From Clostridia bacterium (GTDB taxonomy: Bacteria; Bacillota; Clostridia; Oscillospirales; CAG-272): a DNA stretch of 64,000 nt. The stretch is taken from assembly GCA_017428635.1 (NCBI GenBank), contig JAFRQK010000029.1, positions 1-64,000 on the forward strand. Reading direction: 5' to 3'. Every line of letters starts with the position of its first letter. The first letter of the stretch is position 1. The notes beneath the pieces were generated by a model. It was not told the DNA's origin, made no database searches, and was given only the letters and a program-made list of their open reading frames with translations. The position numbers and the translations under genes were made by a program. Shown piece after piece: positions 25,532-33,802 of this stretch.

Positions 25532-26157
25532 TTACCGGAAAGAACGTCCTCGATGATCGGATAGATCGCCTCGGCGTAGAGGGATCCGATGAAGCGGGAG
25601 CCGTTTTCGTTCGGGTGTACGCCGTCGTCGGACCAGTGGTACATATCGGTCTCGACGCAGGCGGCGGCGAACAGTCCGTCGAGCGGTACGAACGCCGCGG
25701 CGTATTCGCGCGCGAGTTTGCGCGTGATGAGGATCTTTTCGTCTATGTCGGGATGGAATATCTGTTTGTCCGGGACGGGAAGGAGGAACGGCTCAAGGAT
25801 GAGGATCTTCGCCTTCGTGCATCTCTTGATCCAGTCGAGCAGATAGCGGTAGTTCGCCTCGAAGACCGGCGCGGTGACCCACGTTTTCGCCTCGGCGTTG
25901 TGCCACGTGTCGTTGACTCCGATGAGGATCGAGACGATATCGGGCTGCAGGTTGATACAGTCCTCTCTCCATCTGACCATGAGGTCCTTCGTCTGGTCGC
26001 CCGAGATGCCGAGGTTGATGAAATCAAAGTCGACGTCGGGGTACTCTTCCCTGATCAGCTCCGTCGCAAACTTCGGATAGCCGGGACCCATATCGCGGCA
26101 GTTTTCTCTGTCTCTGCCGGCGTCGGTGATGCTGTCTCCCTGAAACAGAATTTTCAT
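25528..26157 (-). CDS. SGNH/GDSL-family hydrolase
   Basis: This 209-residue intracellular esterase-like enzyme has the four SGNH blocks: block I GDSIT with Ser8, block II LGISGDQT with the oxyanion Gly, block III GVNDTWHN with Asn, and block V DGVHPN with the catalytic Asp/His. Relatives deacetylate sugars or act as carbohydrate esterases. There is no signal peptide. A TTGAAA-17-TAATAT promoter and AAAGGAG precede it, and the isomerase gene is translationally coupled behind it. In this glycan cluster a role in removing acetyl groups from imported oligosaccharides is likely, but inferred. Confidence 0.9.
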   Translation of the reverse strand: MKILFQGDSITDAGRDRENCRDMGPGYPKFATELIREEYPDVDFDFINLGISGDQTKDLMVRWREDCINLQPDIVSILIGVNDTWHNAEAKTWVTAPVFEANYRYLLDWIKRCTKAKILILEPFLLPVPDKQIFHPDIDEKILITRKLAREYAAAFVPLDGLFAAACVETDMYHWSDDGVHPNENGSRFIGSLYAEAIYPIIEDVLSGK

Positions 26158-26207
26158 CTTTTTTCTCCTTTATTCTGATAAAACTACGGGGTTTTCCTTC
26201 TTTTCAT

Positions 26208-26236
26208 ATATTACCATATTCCCGCTCTCATTTCAA
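26208..26236 (-). promoter_or_regulatory. Promoter of the SGNH-isomerase operon
   Basis: On the minus strand, TTGAAA (26236-26231), a 17-base spacer with an extended TGG, and TAATAT (26213-26208). Confidence 0.75.
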
Positions 26237-26268
26237 CCGAAAAACCTGCAAAATCCGCTTTTTTGTTG

Positions 26269-26297
26269 TTGAAGTGAGGGGCGTTTTATGGTAGAAT
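26269..26297 (+). promoter_or_regulatory. Promoter of the GH2-GH4 operon
   Basis: TTGAAG (26269-26274), a 17-base spacer ending TATGG and TAGAAT (26292-26297). The ATG at 26288 lies inside the extended -10, which rules it out as the start of the GH2 gene. Confidence 0.8.
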
Positions 26298-26344
26298 ATA
26301 AAGTGGTAGAAAATGCGGTCCTTTCGCGGCCGCCGGAGGTGGAA

Positions 26345-28036
26345 ATGATATACAGAACGGAACACCCGAACCCGCAGTTCGAGCGTGAAAACTGGCGGTG
26401 TCTGAACGGACAGTGGGATTTTGAATACGACCAAGGCAAAAGCGGCGAGGCGCGCGGAATGCATAAGCCTGACGCGGAATACTCGCTTAAAATAAACGTT
26501 CCCTTCTGTCCCGAGTCGTCCCTTTCGGGGATCGGAAACACCGATTTTCTGAACTCAGTCTGGTACAAAAGGACCGTCGATATTTCAAAAGAAGAACTTA
26601 AAGGCAGAGTTATCCTCCGCTTCGGAGCCGTCGACTACGAGGCGACGGTCTTCGTGAACGGGAACGAGGCGTTTTCGCACAAGGGCGGATACGTCGGATT
26701 CGGCGGCGATATCACCGATCTGCTCACTCCGGGCGAGAACGTGATCACCGTCCGCGCGGTCGACGACACGAGAGACAGGATGATACCGAGCGGCAAGCAG
26801 TGCCGGTGGTACCGCTCGTCCGGCTGCTCCTACACCCGCACGACGGGGATATGGCAGACGGTGTGGCTCGAATTCGTACCCGCCGCGCGGATACTGAGCG
26901 TGAAATACGACACCGACCCCGGGTCTGCCGTCGTGAATATCATGGCGAAAGTGAACGGCGCGGGAACGCTGCGCGCCGAGGCGTTCTACGAAGGGCGTCC
27001 CGTCGGCGAGGCGCAGACGGATACGGCGGGCGGCGCGGCCGTCCTTTCGATAAAGCTCTCCGAGCGTCATCTTTGGGAGATCGGTCACGGACGCCTTTAC
27101 GATCTCGTTCTCACGTTCGGCGAAGACCGCGTAAAGAGTTATTTCGGTCTGCGCTCCGTCACGCTCGACGGATACCGATTCCTGCTCAACGGAAAGAGCG
27201 TTTTTCAGCGGACGATCCTCGATCAGGGTTTCTATCCCGACGGTATCTATACAGCTCCGTCCGACGCCGAACTTGAAGCGGATATCGACCGCTCGATGGC
27301 TCTCGGCTTCAACGGCGCGAGACTTCACCAGAAGATATTCGAGCAGAGATTCCTCTATCACTGCGACAGGAAGGGCTACATAGTCTGGGGCGAGTTCCCG
27401 AGCTGGGGACTTGACAACTCCGAGCCCGACACGATCTACGGCGTTCTCCCCGAATGGCTCGAAGAGGTCGCGCGGGATTACAACCACCCCGCGATCATCG
27501 GTTGGTGTCCGTTCAACGAGACGGAAGAAGACCAGTACCGCGATCTTGTGAGAGCGGTGTATCTGGCGACGAAGGCCGCCGATCCGACGCGCCCGGTGAT
27601 AGACACGTCCGGCTACGTTCACGTGCTGACCGATATCTTCGACGTTCACGATTACGAGCAGATCCCCGAGAGGTTCGCGGGCCATTATGAGAAACTCGCC
27701 GAGGAAGGTAAATTCAAATATAGCCACGAATACTCGCAGGAATACGCCGGGGGACAGCCGATCTTCGTCAGCGAATTCGGCGGGATGACTCTCTCGTCCG
27801 GCGACCGCGTATGGGGTTACAGCAAGCTCGACGACGAAGAGCAGTTCTACCGCAACTACGAGGCGCTCGTGAACGTTCTTCTCGACAACCCGCGGATCAT
27901 GGGTTTCTGCTACACCCAGCTGACGGACGTCGAGCAGGAAGTGAACGGGCTGTACAAATACGACCGGACGCCTAAGTTCGACGAACAGCGTATCCGCGCG
28001 ATCAACACGCGGCGCGCCGCGATCGAAGACCTGTAA
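26345..28036 (+). CDS. Glycoside hydrolase family 2 protein (beta-galactosidase/glucuronidase-like)
   Basis: This 563-residue intracellular enzyme starts at the ATG at 26345 directly after GGAGGTGG. A jelly-roll domain (about 15-170), an immunoglobulin-like domain (about 175-260) and a TIM barrel follow in the usual GH2 order. The acid/base is Glu392 in GWCPFNETEE and the nucleophile Glu477 in FVSEFGGM. The protein is shorter than lacZ-type enzymes because the C-terminal domains are absent. Beta-galactosidase, beta-glucuronidase and alpha-L-arabinofuranosidase activities all occur in short GH2 groups, so specificity is open. A GH4 gene follows after 24 bases. Confidence 0.9.
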   Translation: MIYRTEHPNPQFERENWRCLNGQWDFEYDQGKSGEARGMHKPDAEYSLKINVPFCPESSLSGIGNTDFLNSVWYKRTVDISKEELKGRVILRFGAVDYEATVFVNGNEAFSHKGGYVGFGGDITDLLTPGENVITVRAVDDTRDRMIPSGKQCRWYRSSGCSYTRTTGIWQTVWLEFVPAARILSVKYDTDPGSAVVNIMAKVNGAGTLRAEAFYEGRPVGEAQTDTAGGAAVLSIKLSERHLWEIGHGRLYDLVLTFGEDRVKSYFGLRSVTLDGYRFLLNGKSVFQRTILDQGFYPDGIYTAPSDAELEADIDRSMALGFNGARLHQKIFEQRFLYHCDRKGYIVWGEFPSWGLDNSEPDTIYGVLPEWLEEVARDYNHPAIIGWCPFNETEEDQYRDLVRAVYLATKAADPTRPVIDTSGYVHVLTDIFDVHDYEQIPERFAGHYEKLAEEGKFKYSHEYSQEYAGGQPIFVSEFGGMTLSSGDRVWGYSKLDDEEQFYRNYEALVNVLLDNPRIMGFCYTQLTDVEQEVNGLYKYDRTPKFDEQRIRAINTRRAAIEDL

Positions 28037-28060
28037 ACAATATCCGAAAGGAGAATAGAT

Positions 28061-29380
28061 ATGAAACTCACTTTTATGGGCGCGGGAAGCACGGTTTTCG
28101 CGCGCAACGTGGTCGGAGACACCATGATGGCGGATCCCTTCCACGACGTTGAGGTCGCGCTTTACGACATCGACGCGCAGCGTCTCGAGGAGTCCTACAC
28201 GATCATCACCGCCATGAACGACACGGTGAACGAAGGACGCGCAAAGATCAAAAAATATCTCGGGGTCGAAAACAGACGCGAGGCGCTCCGCGGAGCGGAC
28301 TTCGTCGTCAACGCGATCCAGGTCGGTCTTTACGATCCCTGCACGATCATCGACTTTGAGGTTCCGAAGAAATACGGCCTCCGCCAGACGATCGGCGACA
28401 GCCTCGGCATCGGAGGAATTTTCAGAGGCCTGCGCACGATCCACGTGCTGAAGGGCTTTGCGGAGGATATGCAGTCGGTATGCCCGAACGCGTGGTTCCT
28501 CAACTATACGAACCCGATGGCGATCCTCTCCGGCTTCATGCAGAGATTCACGAAGGTCAAGACCGTCGGCCTGTGCCACTCCGTTCAGGTCTGCTCGCAT
28601 GATCTGCTCGAATCCCTCGGTATGGAGGACAAACTCGAGGGACGCTACGAGAAGATCGCGGGCATCAACCACATGGGCTGGCTGCTCGAGATCCACGATA
28701 AGGACGGCAACGACCTTTATCCCGAGATCAGACGGCGCGCCGCCGAGAAGAACGCGACGGAGAAGCACCACGATATGGTCCGCTTCGACTACATCGCGAA
28801 ACTCGGCTACTACTGCACCGAGAGCTCGGAGCATAACTCCGAATACAACCCCTTCTACATCAAGCCGGGCAGAGACGATCTGATCGAGAAATTCAATATC
28901 CCGCTCGACGAATATCCGCGCCGCTGCATCAACCAGATCCAGGGATGGAAAGAGGAATACGCGGAGATCCTCAAAACGGGAAGGATCGAGCACGAAAGAT
29001 CCCGTGAGTACGCTTCTCACATCATGGAAGCGATCGTCACCGGAAATCCGTACAAGATCGGCGGAAACGTCCTCAACCGCGGCGTCATCTCCAACCTGCC
29101 GTACGACGCGTGCGTAGAGGTACCCTGCCTCGTCGACAAGAACGGCATCACGCCGACGTACGTGGGCGATCTCCCGCTTCAGCTCGCGGCGATGAACTCC
29201 TCGAATATCTACGCGCAGATGCTGACGATCGAAGCCGCCGTAACCTGCGACCGCTCGAAGGTCTATCAGGCGGCGATGATGGATCCGCACACCGGAGCGG
29301 AGCTGTCGACCGACGAGATCGTCGCGATGTGCGACGAACTTATCGCGGCGCACGAAGGAGCCGGATATCCGATTTTTTAA
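28061..29380 (+). CDS. GH4 alpha-galactosidase-like glycosidase (MelA type)
   Basis: This 439-residue NAD- and Mn-dependent glycosidase of family 4 works by an oxidation-elimination mechanism. An N-terminal Rossmann motif (MGAGSTVFARN) and NYTNPMAI are typical. The active-site motif is CHSVQ (Cys172-His173-Ser174). The CHS form is characteristic of alpha-galactosidase members, whereas phospho-glucosidases carry CN or CD forms. INHMGW carries another metal ligand. AAAGGAG precedes the ATG. With the GH2 gene it would break alpha- and beta-galactosyl linkages in the cytoplasm. A terminator follows the stop. Confidence 0.9.
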   Translation: MKLTFMGAGSTVFARNVVGDTMMADPFHDVEVALYDIDAQRLEESYTIITAMNDTVNEGRAKIKKYLGVENRREALRGADFVVNAIQVGLYDPCTIIDFEVPKKYGLRQTIGDSLGIGGIFRGLRTIHVLKGFAEDMQSVCPNAWFLNYTNPMAILSGFMQRFTKVKTVGLCHSVQVCSHDLLESLGMEDKLEGRYEKIAGINHMGWLLEIHDKDGNDLYPEIRRRAAEKNATEKHHDMVRFDYIAKLGYYCTESSEHNSEYNPFYIKPGRDDLIEKFNIPLDEYPRRCINQIQGWKEEYAEILKTGRIEHERSREYASHIMEAIVTGNPYKIGGNVLNRGVISNLPYDACVEVPCLVDKNGITPTYVGDLPLQLAAMNSSNIYAQMLTIEAAVTCDRSKVYQAAMMDPHTGAELSTDEIVAMCDELIAAHEGAGYPIF

Positions 29381-29390
29381 ACTGTAAACT

Positions 29391-29420
29391 AAAAAGCCGC
29401 CCGAATCGGGCGGCTTTTTT
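29391..29420 (+). terminator. Rho-independent terminator of the GH2-GH4 operon
   Basis: The stem AAGCCGCCCG/CGGGCGGCTT with loop AAT is followed by TTTTTT. Confidence 0.9.
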
Positions 29421-29443
29421 GCATACCGTAGAATCAAAGTAAT

Positions 29444-29676
29444 GACGGCTCCGCCGTCAATTCACGAAAGCAGAGCTTTCAATTCATGATTACCGCGTTT
29501 TTCGCGGAAATCAATTCATGCGCCGCAGGCGCAATTCATTCGTCTTTAATATCCCTTCCCCGTTCCCGCATATAGAGAAAATGAATTGCACCCTTCGGGT
29601 GCGTGAATTGTCCCTTCGGGACGTGAATTGATTTTGCCGAGGGCAAAATCGTGAATTGCACCTTCGGTGCATTAAA
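29444..29676. repeat. Mirrored hairpin array C (AATTCAT spacer, 4+4 hairpins)
   Basis: This array fills most of the 390-base gap between the GH4 gene and the GntR gene. Left half: hairpins at 29444-29458, 29466-29480, 29488-29512 and 29520-29532, each followed by CAATTCAY. The centre is 41 unique bases (29540-29580). Right half: the reversed word RTGAATTG (29581, 29603, 29623, 29651), each followed by a hairpin, with stems GCACCC/GGGTGC, GTCCC/GGGAC, GATTTTGCC/GGCAAAATC and GCACC/GGTGC. Every stem starts with G and ends with C next to the word. No open reading frame is supported inside it. To the right lie a T tract and the GntR promoter. Confidence 0.9.
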
Positions 29677-29708
29677 AAGACGGCCCTGCCGTTTTTTTCA
29701 AAAAACCA

Positions 29709-29737
29709 TTGACAACGCGAGTGTATTGGTGTATTAT
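29709..29737 (+). promoter_or_regulatory. Promoter of the GntR-ABC operon
   Basis: TTGACA (29709-29714), a 17-base spacer and TATTAT (29732-29737). Confidence 0.85.
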
Positions 29738-29756
29738 TGTACTAACACAATAGCAC
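29723..29756. promoter_or_regulatory. Candidate GntR (YtrA-type) operator
   Basis: The inverted repeat TATTGT-N6-ACAATA (29735-29752) overlaps the -10 and start site, with partial outer symmetry GTGTATTG...CAATAGCAC. The position fits autorepression by the adjacent GntR protein. Confidence 0.65.
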
Positions 29757-29771
29757 AAAGGGAGGATGTCA

Positions 29772-30188
29772 TTGAATACCTGGAAATTCGACCCGGAGAA
29801 ACCGTTGTTCCGTCAGATATGCGACCGGCTGTGCGACGAGATCGCGCGCGGCGCATACCCGCCGGGAAGCAAAGTTCCCTCCGTCAGAGAACTCGCGGTG
29901 ATCGCGGGGGTAAACCCGAACACCGTCCAGCGCGCCCTCTCCGAGCTTGAGGACGAGGGGATCCTCGTCTCAAGGCGCGGCGACGGACGGTACGTCGCCG
30001 ACAACGGAACGCTCAAGGACAGCATGCTCCTCGAGCGGTCGCGCACCGCTACGACCGAGTTCGTACGCGCGATGAAGGATCTCGGGCTTGACGACGCGAT
30101 GATCCGCGAATCACTTGAAAAGGCGCTCACCGAAGCGCCGGGAACGAAAGGAGTTGACGCTGCAAGTGGAACGGCAGTTTATTCTTGA
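29772..30188 (+). CDS. GntR-family transcriptional regulator (YtrA subfamily)
   Basis: This is a 138-residue repressor. The start is taken as the TTG at 29772 (MNTWKFDPEKP), because GGAGG at 29761-29765 abuts the in-frame ATG at 29766 and leaves no spacing for it. The winged helix covers about 10-75 (LFRQICDRLCDEIARG, PSVRELAVIAGVNPNTVQRA, GILVSRRGDGRYV). The C-terminal part is a short dimerisation helix without a ligand domain, the mark of the YtrA group, which controls ABC transporter operons. An inverted repeat over its own promoter supports autoregulation. The ABC genes follow with overlap. Confidence 0.9.
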   Translation: MNTWKFDPEKPLFRQICDRLCDEIARGAYPPGSKVPSVRELAVIAGVNPNTVQRALSELEDEGILVSRRGDGRYVADNGTLKDSMLLERSRTATTEFVRAMKDLGLDDAMIRESLEKALTEAPGTKGVDAASGTAVYS

Positions 30189-30870
30189 ATGCAACAACCT
30201 GACGAAGCTCTACGGACAGAAGCCGGCGCTTCTGGACGTAAATCTAAAACTCTGCCTCGGCAGGATCGTCGGCCTGCTCGGCCCGAACGGTTCGGGCAAG
30301 ACGACGCTGATCAAACTCGCCAACGGTCTTCTGACGCCTACGTCGGGCGAGATCCTGATAGACGGGATGAAACCGGGCGTTGAGACGAAAAAGATCGTCT
30401 CCTTCCTTCCCGACTGCGATTTTCTCGCCGGGTGGATGACGATCGAGCGGGCTATCGAGTACTCCCGCGATTTCTTCTCCGACTTCCGCACCGACGCTGC
30501 GAAAGAGATGGTGGCGCGGCTCGGGCTCGATCTCAAGCAGAAGATAAGAACGCTCTCCAAAGGCAACCGTGAAAAAGTCTCCCTTATCCTTGCGATGAGC
30601 CGCGAGGCGAAACTGTACCTGCTCGACGAGCCGATCGCGGGCGTCGACCCCGCGACGAGAGAATACATCCTCGAGACGATCCTCGCGAATTACGCGGAGA
30701 ACTCTACCGTCGTGATCTCGACCCACCTGATCGCCGACGTCGAAACGATCCTGAACGACGTTCTGTTCATCAGAGAAGGCAGGATCGACCTGTACAGAAG
30801 CGCGGAGGAGATCCGCGAGACGGAACACATGAGCGTCGACGCTCTGTTCCGGGAGGTGTACAAATGGTAA
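30166..30870 (+). CDS. ABC transporter ATP-binding protein (YtrB-like)
   Basis: The ATPase is about 235 residues. The start is uncertain: GTG at 30166 (VERQFILECNNL), or CTG 30160 or TTG 30154, all after AAAGGAG at 30147-30153. Any of these overlaps the end of the GntR gene. Walker A is GPNGSGKTT, the signature region LSKGNREKVSL, Walker B LYLLDEPIAGVDP and the switch His in STH. The signature is off consensus (SKGN for SGGQ), as is common in this export-like group. It energises the permease encoded next. Known YtrB relatives are induced by cell-wall-active antibiotics in Bacillus; whether that applies here is unknown. Confidence 0.88.
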   Translation: MERQFILECNNLTKLYGQKPALLDVNLKLCLGRIVGLLGPNGSGKTTLIKLANGLLTPTSGEILIDGMKPGVETKKIVSFLPDCDFLAGWMTIERAIEYSRDFFSDFRTDAAKEMVARLGLDLKQKIRTLSKGNREKVSLILAMSREAKLYLLDEPIAGVDPATREYILETILANYAENSTVVISTHLIADVETILNDVLFIREGRIDLYRSAEEIRETEHMSVDALFREVYKW

Positions 30871-31640
30871 GGAAACTATACAAGCACGAAGCGCTCTTTT
30901 ATCTGCGCTGGTTCATTCCGATCGCAGCGGCGTGTATCGGCATCGCGCTGATAAGCAAGCTGACGCTGCTCTTCCCCGATAATCAGATCACGGAGATCAT
31001 CAAATCCATGATCATTTCCGTCTATCTGTCATCGCTCGGCGCAATGATCGTGTTCGGCATCGTGATCGTATCGCTCCGGTTCTTCAGGAGCATGTTCACC
31101 CACGAGGGATATTTCACCCACACGATCCCGGTAGAGCCGTCGTCTCTTCTCAACTGCAAGCTGATCTGCGGCGTGCTGTTCATGCTCGTCCTCGTCGCAG
31201 TCGCCGGGACGTCAGTGTTCATCATGTCGCTCGGTCAGGAACTCGCGGTGGCTCTGCAGCAGATATTTGAAGGATTCTCGTCCGCGTTCAGAAACGGCGA
31301 GGGACTCGACGTCGTTCTGTTCATCATCGAGATCTGCCTCTGCGCGCTGCTTTACCTTCTGAGAAAGATCCTGCACGTTTACTGCGCATGCTCGATCGGT
31401 CAGCGTATGAAGAGCAAGATCGGCGGCGCGATCATGTGGTTCTTCATCCTCTACGGGATCCAGCAGGGCGCGGGCACGGTCCTTGAACTCGTATTTCTTC
31501 CCATATTGTTCAGCGAGGATTCCTCTATCGTCACGATGCACGTCATGCTGTCGGGATACGCGCTTTATCAGTTCGCGATCGCCTTGACGTTCTATCTGAT
31601 CTCGAGATACAGGATCAAGAACAGGTTGAATCTGGAATAA
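30864..31640 (+). CDS. ABC transporter permease, six membrane helices
   Basis: This 258-residue integral membrane protein starts at an ATG overlapping the ATPase stop by 7 bases. Six hydrophobic segments are visible, beginning at about residues 15, 37, 85, 145, 185 and 225 (for example WFIPIAAACIGIALISKL). It shows the FFRSMFTHEGYFTHTIPV region often seen in YtrC/ABC-2-like permeases of this group. It pairs with the preceding ATPase. The substrate is unknown. Two short envelope proteins follow and may be part of the same system. Confidence 0.85.
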   Translation: MVRKLYKHEALFYLRWFIPIAAACIGIALISKLTLLFPDNQITEIIKSMIISVYLSSLGAMIVFGIVIVSLRFFRSMFTHEGYFTHTIPVEPSSLLNCKLICGVLFMLVLVAVAGTSVFIMSLGQELAVALQQIFEGFSSAFRNGEGLDVVLFIIEICLCALLYLLRKILHVYCACSIGQRMKSKIGGAIMWFFILYGIQQGAGTVLELVFLPILFSEDSSIVTMHVMLSGYALYQFAIALTFYLISRYRIKNRLNLE

Positions 31641-31674
31641 GCGTTTTTATTCTCAGAACAAGGAGGTTTTTGTT

Positions 31675-32331
31675 TTGAGTGAAGAAATCACAGTCAAGAA
31701 AGGGCTTCCACTCATAGCAAAAATAATGATACCAATCGGAGCGGTGCTTCATTTTCTCATGATGCTGTTTATGATCGTCGTCGGGGTGATCTGCCTGTTC
31801 GGCGTACTGCTGATGTCCATGTCCGAGGACGTGCATGTGACCGATCCCGCAGAGTACAGCCGTGTCGACGGGGGAAAAACCGTAAGTTTTTTTCCGGAGT
31901 CCGTCGAGGAGTTTACGATCAACCGATATAGCTACACCGCGCACAGATTCCTTGATGACACCTGCGAGATATTTCTCGATATTACCGTCACTAATGAACA
32001 GTTTGACCGACTGATAACGGAAGCGCGCGGATACCCCGGAGTCCTCGAAGAACCTGCGTACTATGACGGGGATTATACCGAAATCGTATTTACGGATTAT
32101 TACGTACTTAACGACGACCCCATTCCGAACGACGTAAACCGTGTCGGGAACGCGCATATTTCGAAAGTCATTTATAACGAGAAGAACCACAATATCATCT
32201 ACGAATATTTATATGCGCTCGATTCCGGCTCGTATCCCGTATACGAGGTCGAATACTTCAACCGATTCGCCATCTGGGAAGTCGAGTACAGCGAAAACTG
32301 CAGCAACTTCGCGGCGGATCCGCAAAGGTAA
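31675..32331 (+). CDS. Single-pass membrane protein of unknown function
   Basis: This 218-residue protein starts at a TTG at 31675, preceded by AAGGAGG about 8 bases upstream; no ATG in frame lies near. A membrane segment of about 35 hydrophobic residues (17-50) may form one long or two short helices. The rest is an acidic extracellular domain rich in Asp, Glu and Tyr. I do not recognise the family. It lies 34 bases after the ABC permease, in the same direction with no terminator between, so it is likely transcribed under the GntR regulator. Partly shared features with the next protein (acidic, Tyr-rich outer domain) suggest related roles. Confidence 0.7.
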   Translation: MSEEITVKKGLPLIAKIMIPIGAVLHFLMMLFMIVVGVICLFGVLLMSMSEDVHVTDPAEYSRVDGGKTVSFFPESVEEFTINRYSYTAHRFLDDTCEIFLDITVTNEQFDRLITEARGYPGVLEEPAYYDGDYTEIVFTDYYVLNDDPIPNDVNRVGNAHISKVIYNEKNHNIIYEYLYALDSGSYPVYEVEYFNRFAIWEVEYSENCSNFAADPQR

Positions 32332-32365
32332 ACGGCGCGGCTGTGAAAAAAGAGGATACTTAAAA

Positions 32366-32905
32366 ATGAGACGCAAAACGATTCTTTCTGCGGCCGCGCT
32401 TGTGCTGATCTGTGCGATCGCGCTGTCGCTGTGTTCGTGCTTAAATTCCATTCATACGGATTACAGCGTTGAAGCGTACGAAAAAGGATTGCGCTACAGT
32501 TCCGTTATGCCCCGACCGGATCAGTTCGGGGACAGCGAAGAGATCTTCACAAAACACTTTCAGGTGGATTTTGCGTTCTTTCGATCTCATACGTATATTC
32601 TCATAGCAAAATATGACCGGGAAAAATACGAAGAGAAAAGAGACCGGCTTCTTTCTTCAGGCGGTTTTGAGACAGAGCCGATCAAAGAACCAGATTACGG
32701 CGATATCGCCACCTCGTTTGAACTTGACGGATTTCATTTCGGTTATCTGCTCCTGAGCGAATATCCCAAAAGAATGTATTTTATCGGATACAGAGACGAA
32801 ACGAGGCAGATCGCCTACGTCTGGTTTGACGATCCGGATTTAGACTATATCGAGACGGAATTCGATCAGTTTCTTCGTGAATACGGATGGGAGTGTCCTA
32901 AATAA
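32366..32905 (+). CDS. Lipoprotein of unknown function
   Basis: This 179-residue protein starts at the ATG at 32366 after AGAGGA. Residues 1-24 form a lipoprotein signal with lipobox ALSLC or SLCSC, so the mature N-terminal Cys is lipidated. The outer domain is acidic and beta-rich (FELDGFHFGYLLLSEYPKRM). No family is recognised. It ends the GntR-ABC operon and may be an accessory of the transporter at the outer membrane face. A bidirectional terminator follows 15 bases after the stop. Confidence 0.7.
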   Translation: MRRKTILSAAALVLICAIALSLCSCLNSIHTDYSVEAYEKGLRYSSVMPRPDQFGDSEEIFTKHFQVDFAFFRSHTYILIAKYDREKYEEKRDRLLSSGGFETEPIKEPDYGDIATSFELDGFHFGYLLLSEYPKRMYFIGYRDETRQIAYVWFDDPDLDYIETEFDQFLREYGWECPK

Positions 32906-32917
32906 GGATTTAAGTCA

Positions 32918-32948
32918 AAAAATGACCTCGGAAGAGGTCATTTTTTAT
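32918..32948. terminator. Bidirectional rho-independent terminator
   Basis: The stem AATGACCTC/GAGGTCATT (32921-32942) is flanked by AAAAA and TTTTTT. It ends the GntR operon and the convergent housekeeping operon, whose last codons lie within it. Confidence 0.88.
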
Positions 32949-33798
32949 TGACTTCGGGTAATTTGTGATCGACGTCCTCGCCGGAGAGAAAGCGGAGGAA
33001 GTTTCCGCGGTAGATCTTTTCTCTCACATCGTCCGCGACGCCGAGGTCGTCCATGATGGCCCTGTCGCGGGCGATCCAGCCGGAGACCCAGTCGACGTTA
33101 TAGTCGTTCGCCATCGAGTCCGTTCCGAAAACGATATTGTTCTCTACGTCGTAGCCCACGGTGAAGAGTTTAGTCAACAGATCACGTCTGTATATCTCCG
33201 GCGTTCCGGGCGTGAGGTCGAAGAACATCTCCGAGGAACGTCTTTGCAGATAGGAGTTCAAAAATTTGCCGTAGACGGCTATACACTCGTCGTGCCACGG
33301 CCATGAGCAGTGACCCATCGAGAATTTTACTCCGCCCGCGAGATTGAGAAGCGCCTCCCAGTTTGCCGGGCGGTTGTAGTTCGACGTATCCGTCCCGCCC
33401 CAGAGGATCCCCGAGTGATATATCACGGGAAGGTTCGTCTTCTCTATCGCTTCAAGCGTTCTCATGCTCTCGGGGCACCCGACGTAAAAGCTGTCGCAGA
33501 TGATCTTGAAGGCGACAACGCCCGATGCGGCGGCGTCTTTTATCTGATCCGTCACGCCTTTCTCGAAAGGGTGTATCCACAAAACCGGGAAAAGGCGGCC
33601 TTCAAACGGGCGGCACCAGTCGAAGAGGTTGGTTATCCGCTCGCGGTACGGCAGTTTCGCTATCGGCGCGACCCCGATCTCCGGGGACGCGGAAAACAGC
33701 GCGCCGCCCCAGACCCCCGATTTCTCCATTTGAGAGATAAGGCGTTCCGGTTCGGGTCTCCCGCCGTTTATGTGAACGTGCATATCGATCAGTTTCAC
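32938..33798 (-). CDS. Amidohydrolase-family (amidohydro_2) metal-dependent hydrolase
   Basis: This 286-residue TIM-barrel protein has the metal-site motif DMHVHINGG at residues 5-13, YHSGILWGG near 127, MGHCSWPWHDE near 160 and FGTDSM near 223 with the terminal metal-binding Asp. Members hydrolyse or decarboxylate small cyclic or aromatic substrates. The substrate cannot be inferred. It is the last gene of the minus-strand operon and begins 4 bases after the stop of the 54-residue membrane protein. Its relation to the housekeeping genes upstream looks coincidental. Confidence 0.82.
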   Translation of the reverse strand: MKLIDMHVHINGGRPEPERLISQMEKSGVWGGALFSASPEIGVAPIAKLPYRERITNLFDWCRPFEGRLFPVLWIHPFEKGVTDQIKDAAASGVVAFKIICDSFYVGCPESMRTLEAIEKTNLPVIYHSGILWGGTDTSNYNRPANWEALLNLAGGVKFSMGHCSWPWHDECIAVYGKFLNSYLQRRSSEMFFDLTPGTPEIYRRDLLTKLFTVGYDVENNIVFGTDSMANDYNVDWVSGWIARDRAIMDDLGVADDVREKIYRGNFLRFLSGEDVDHKLPEVNKK

Positions 33799-33802
33799 GC
33801 CG

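Noticed and set aside
26288..26344. Upstream start of the GH2 gene at 26288
   Set aside because: The ATG lies inside the extended -10 of the promoter. The ATG at 26345 has GGAGGTGG directly upstream.
26585..29437. 950-codon open frame antisense to the GH2 and GH4 genes
   Set aside because: It runs across two real plus-strand genes and their gap, has no ribosome site and gives low-complexity charged protein.
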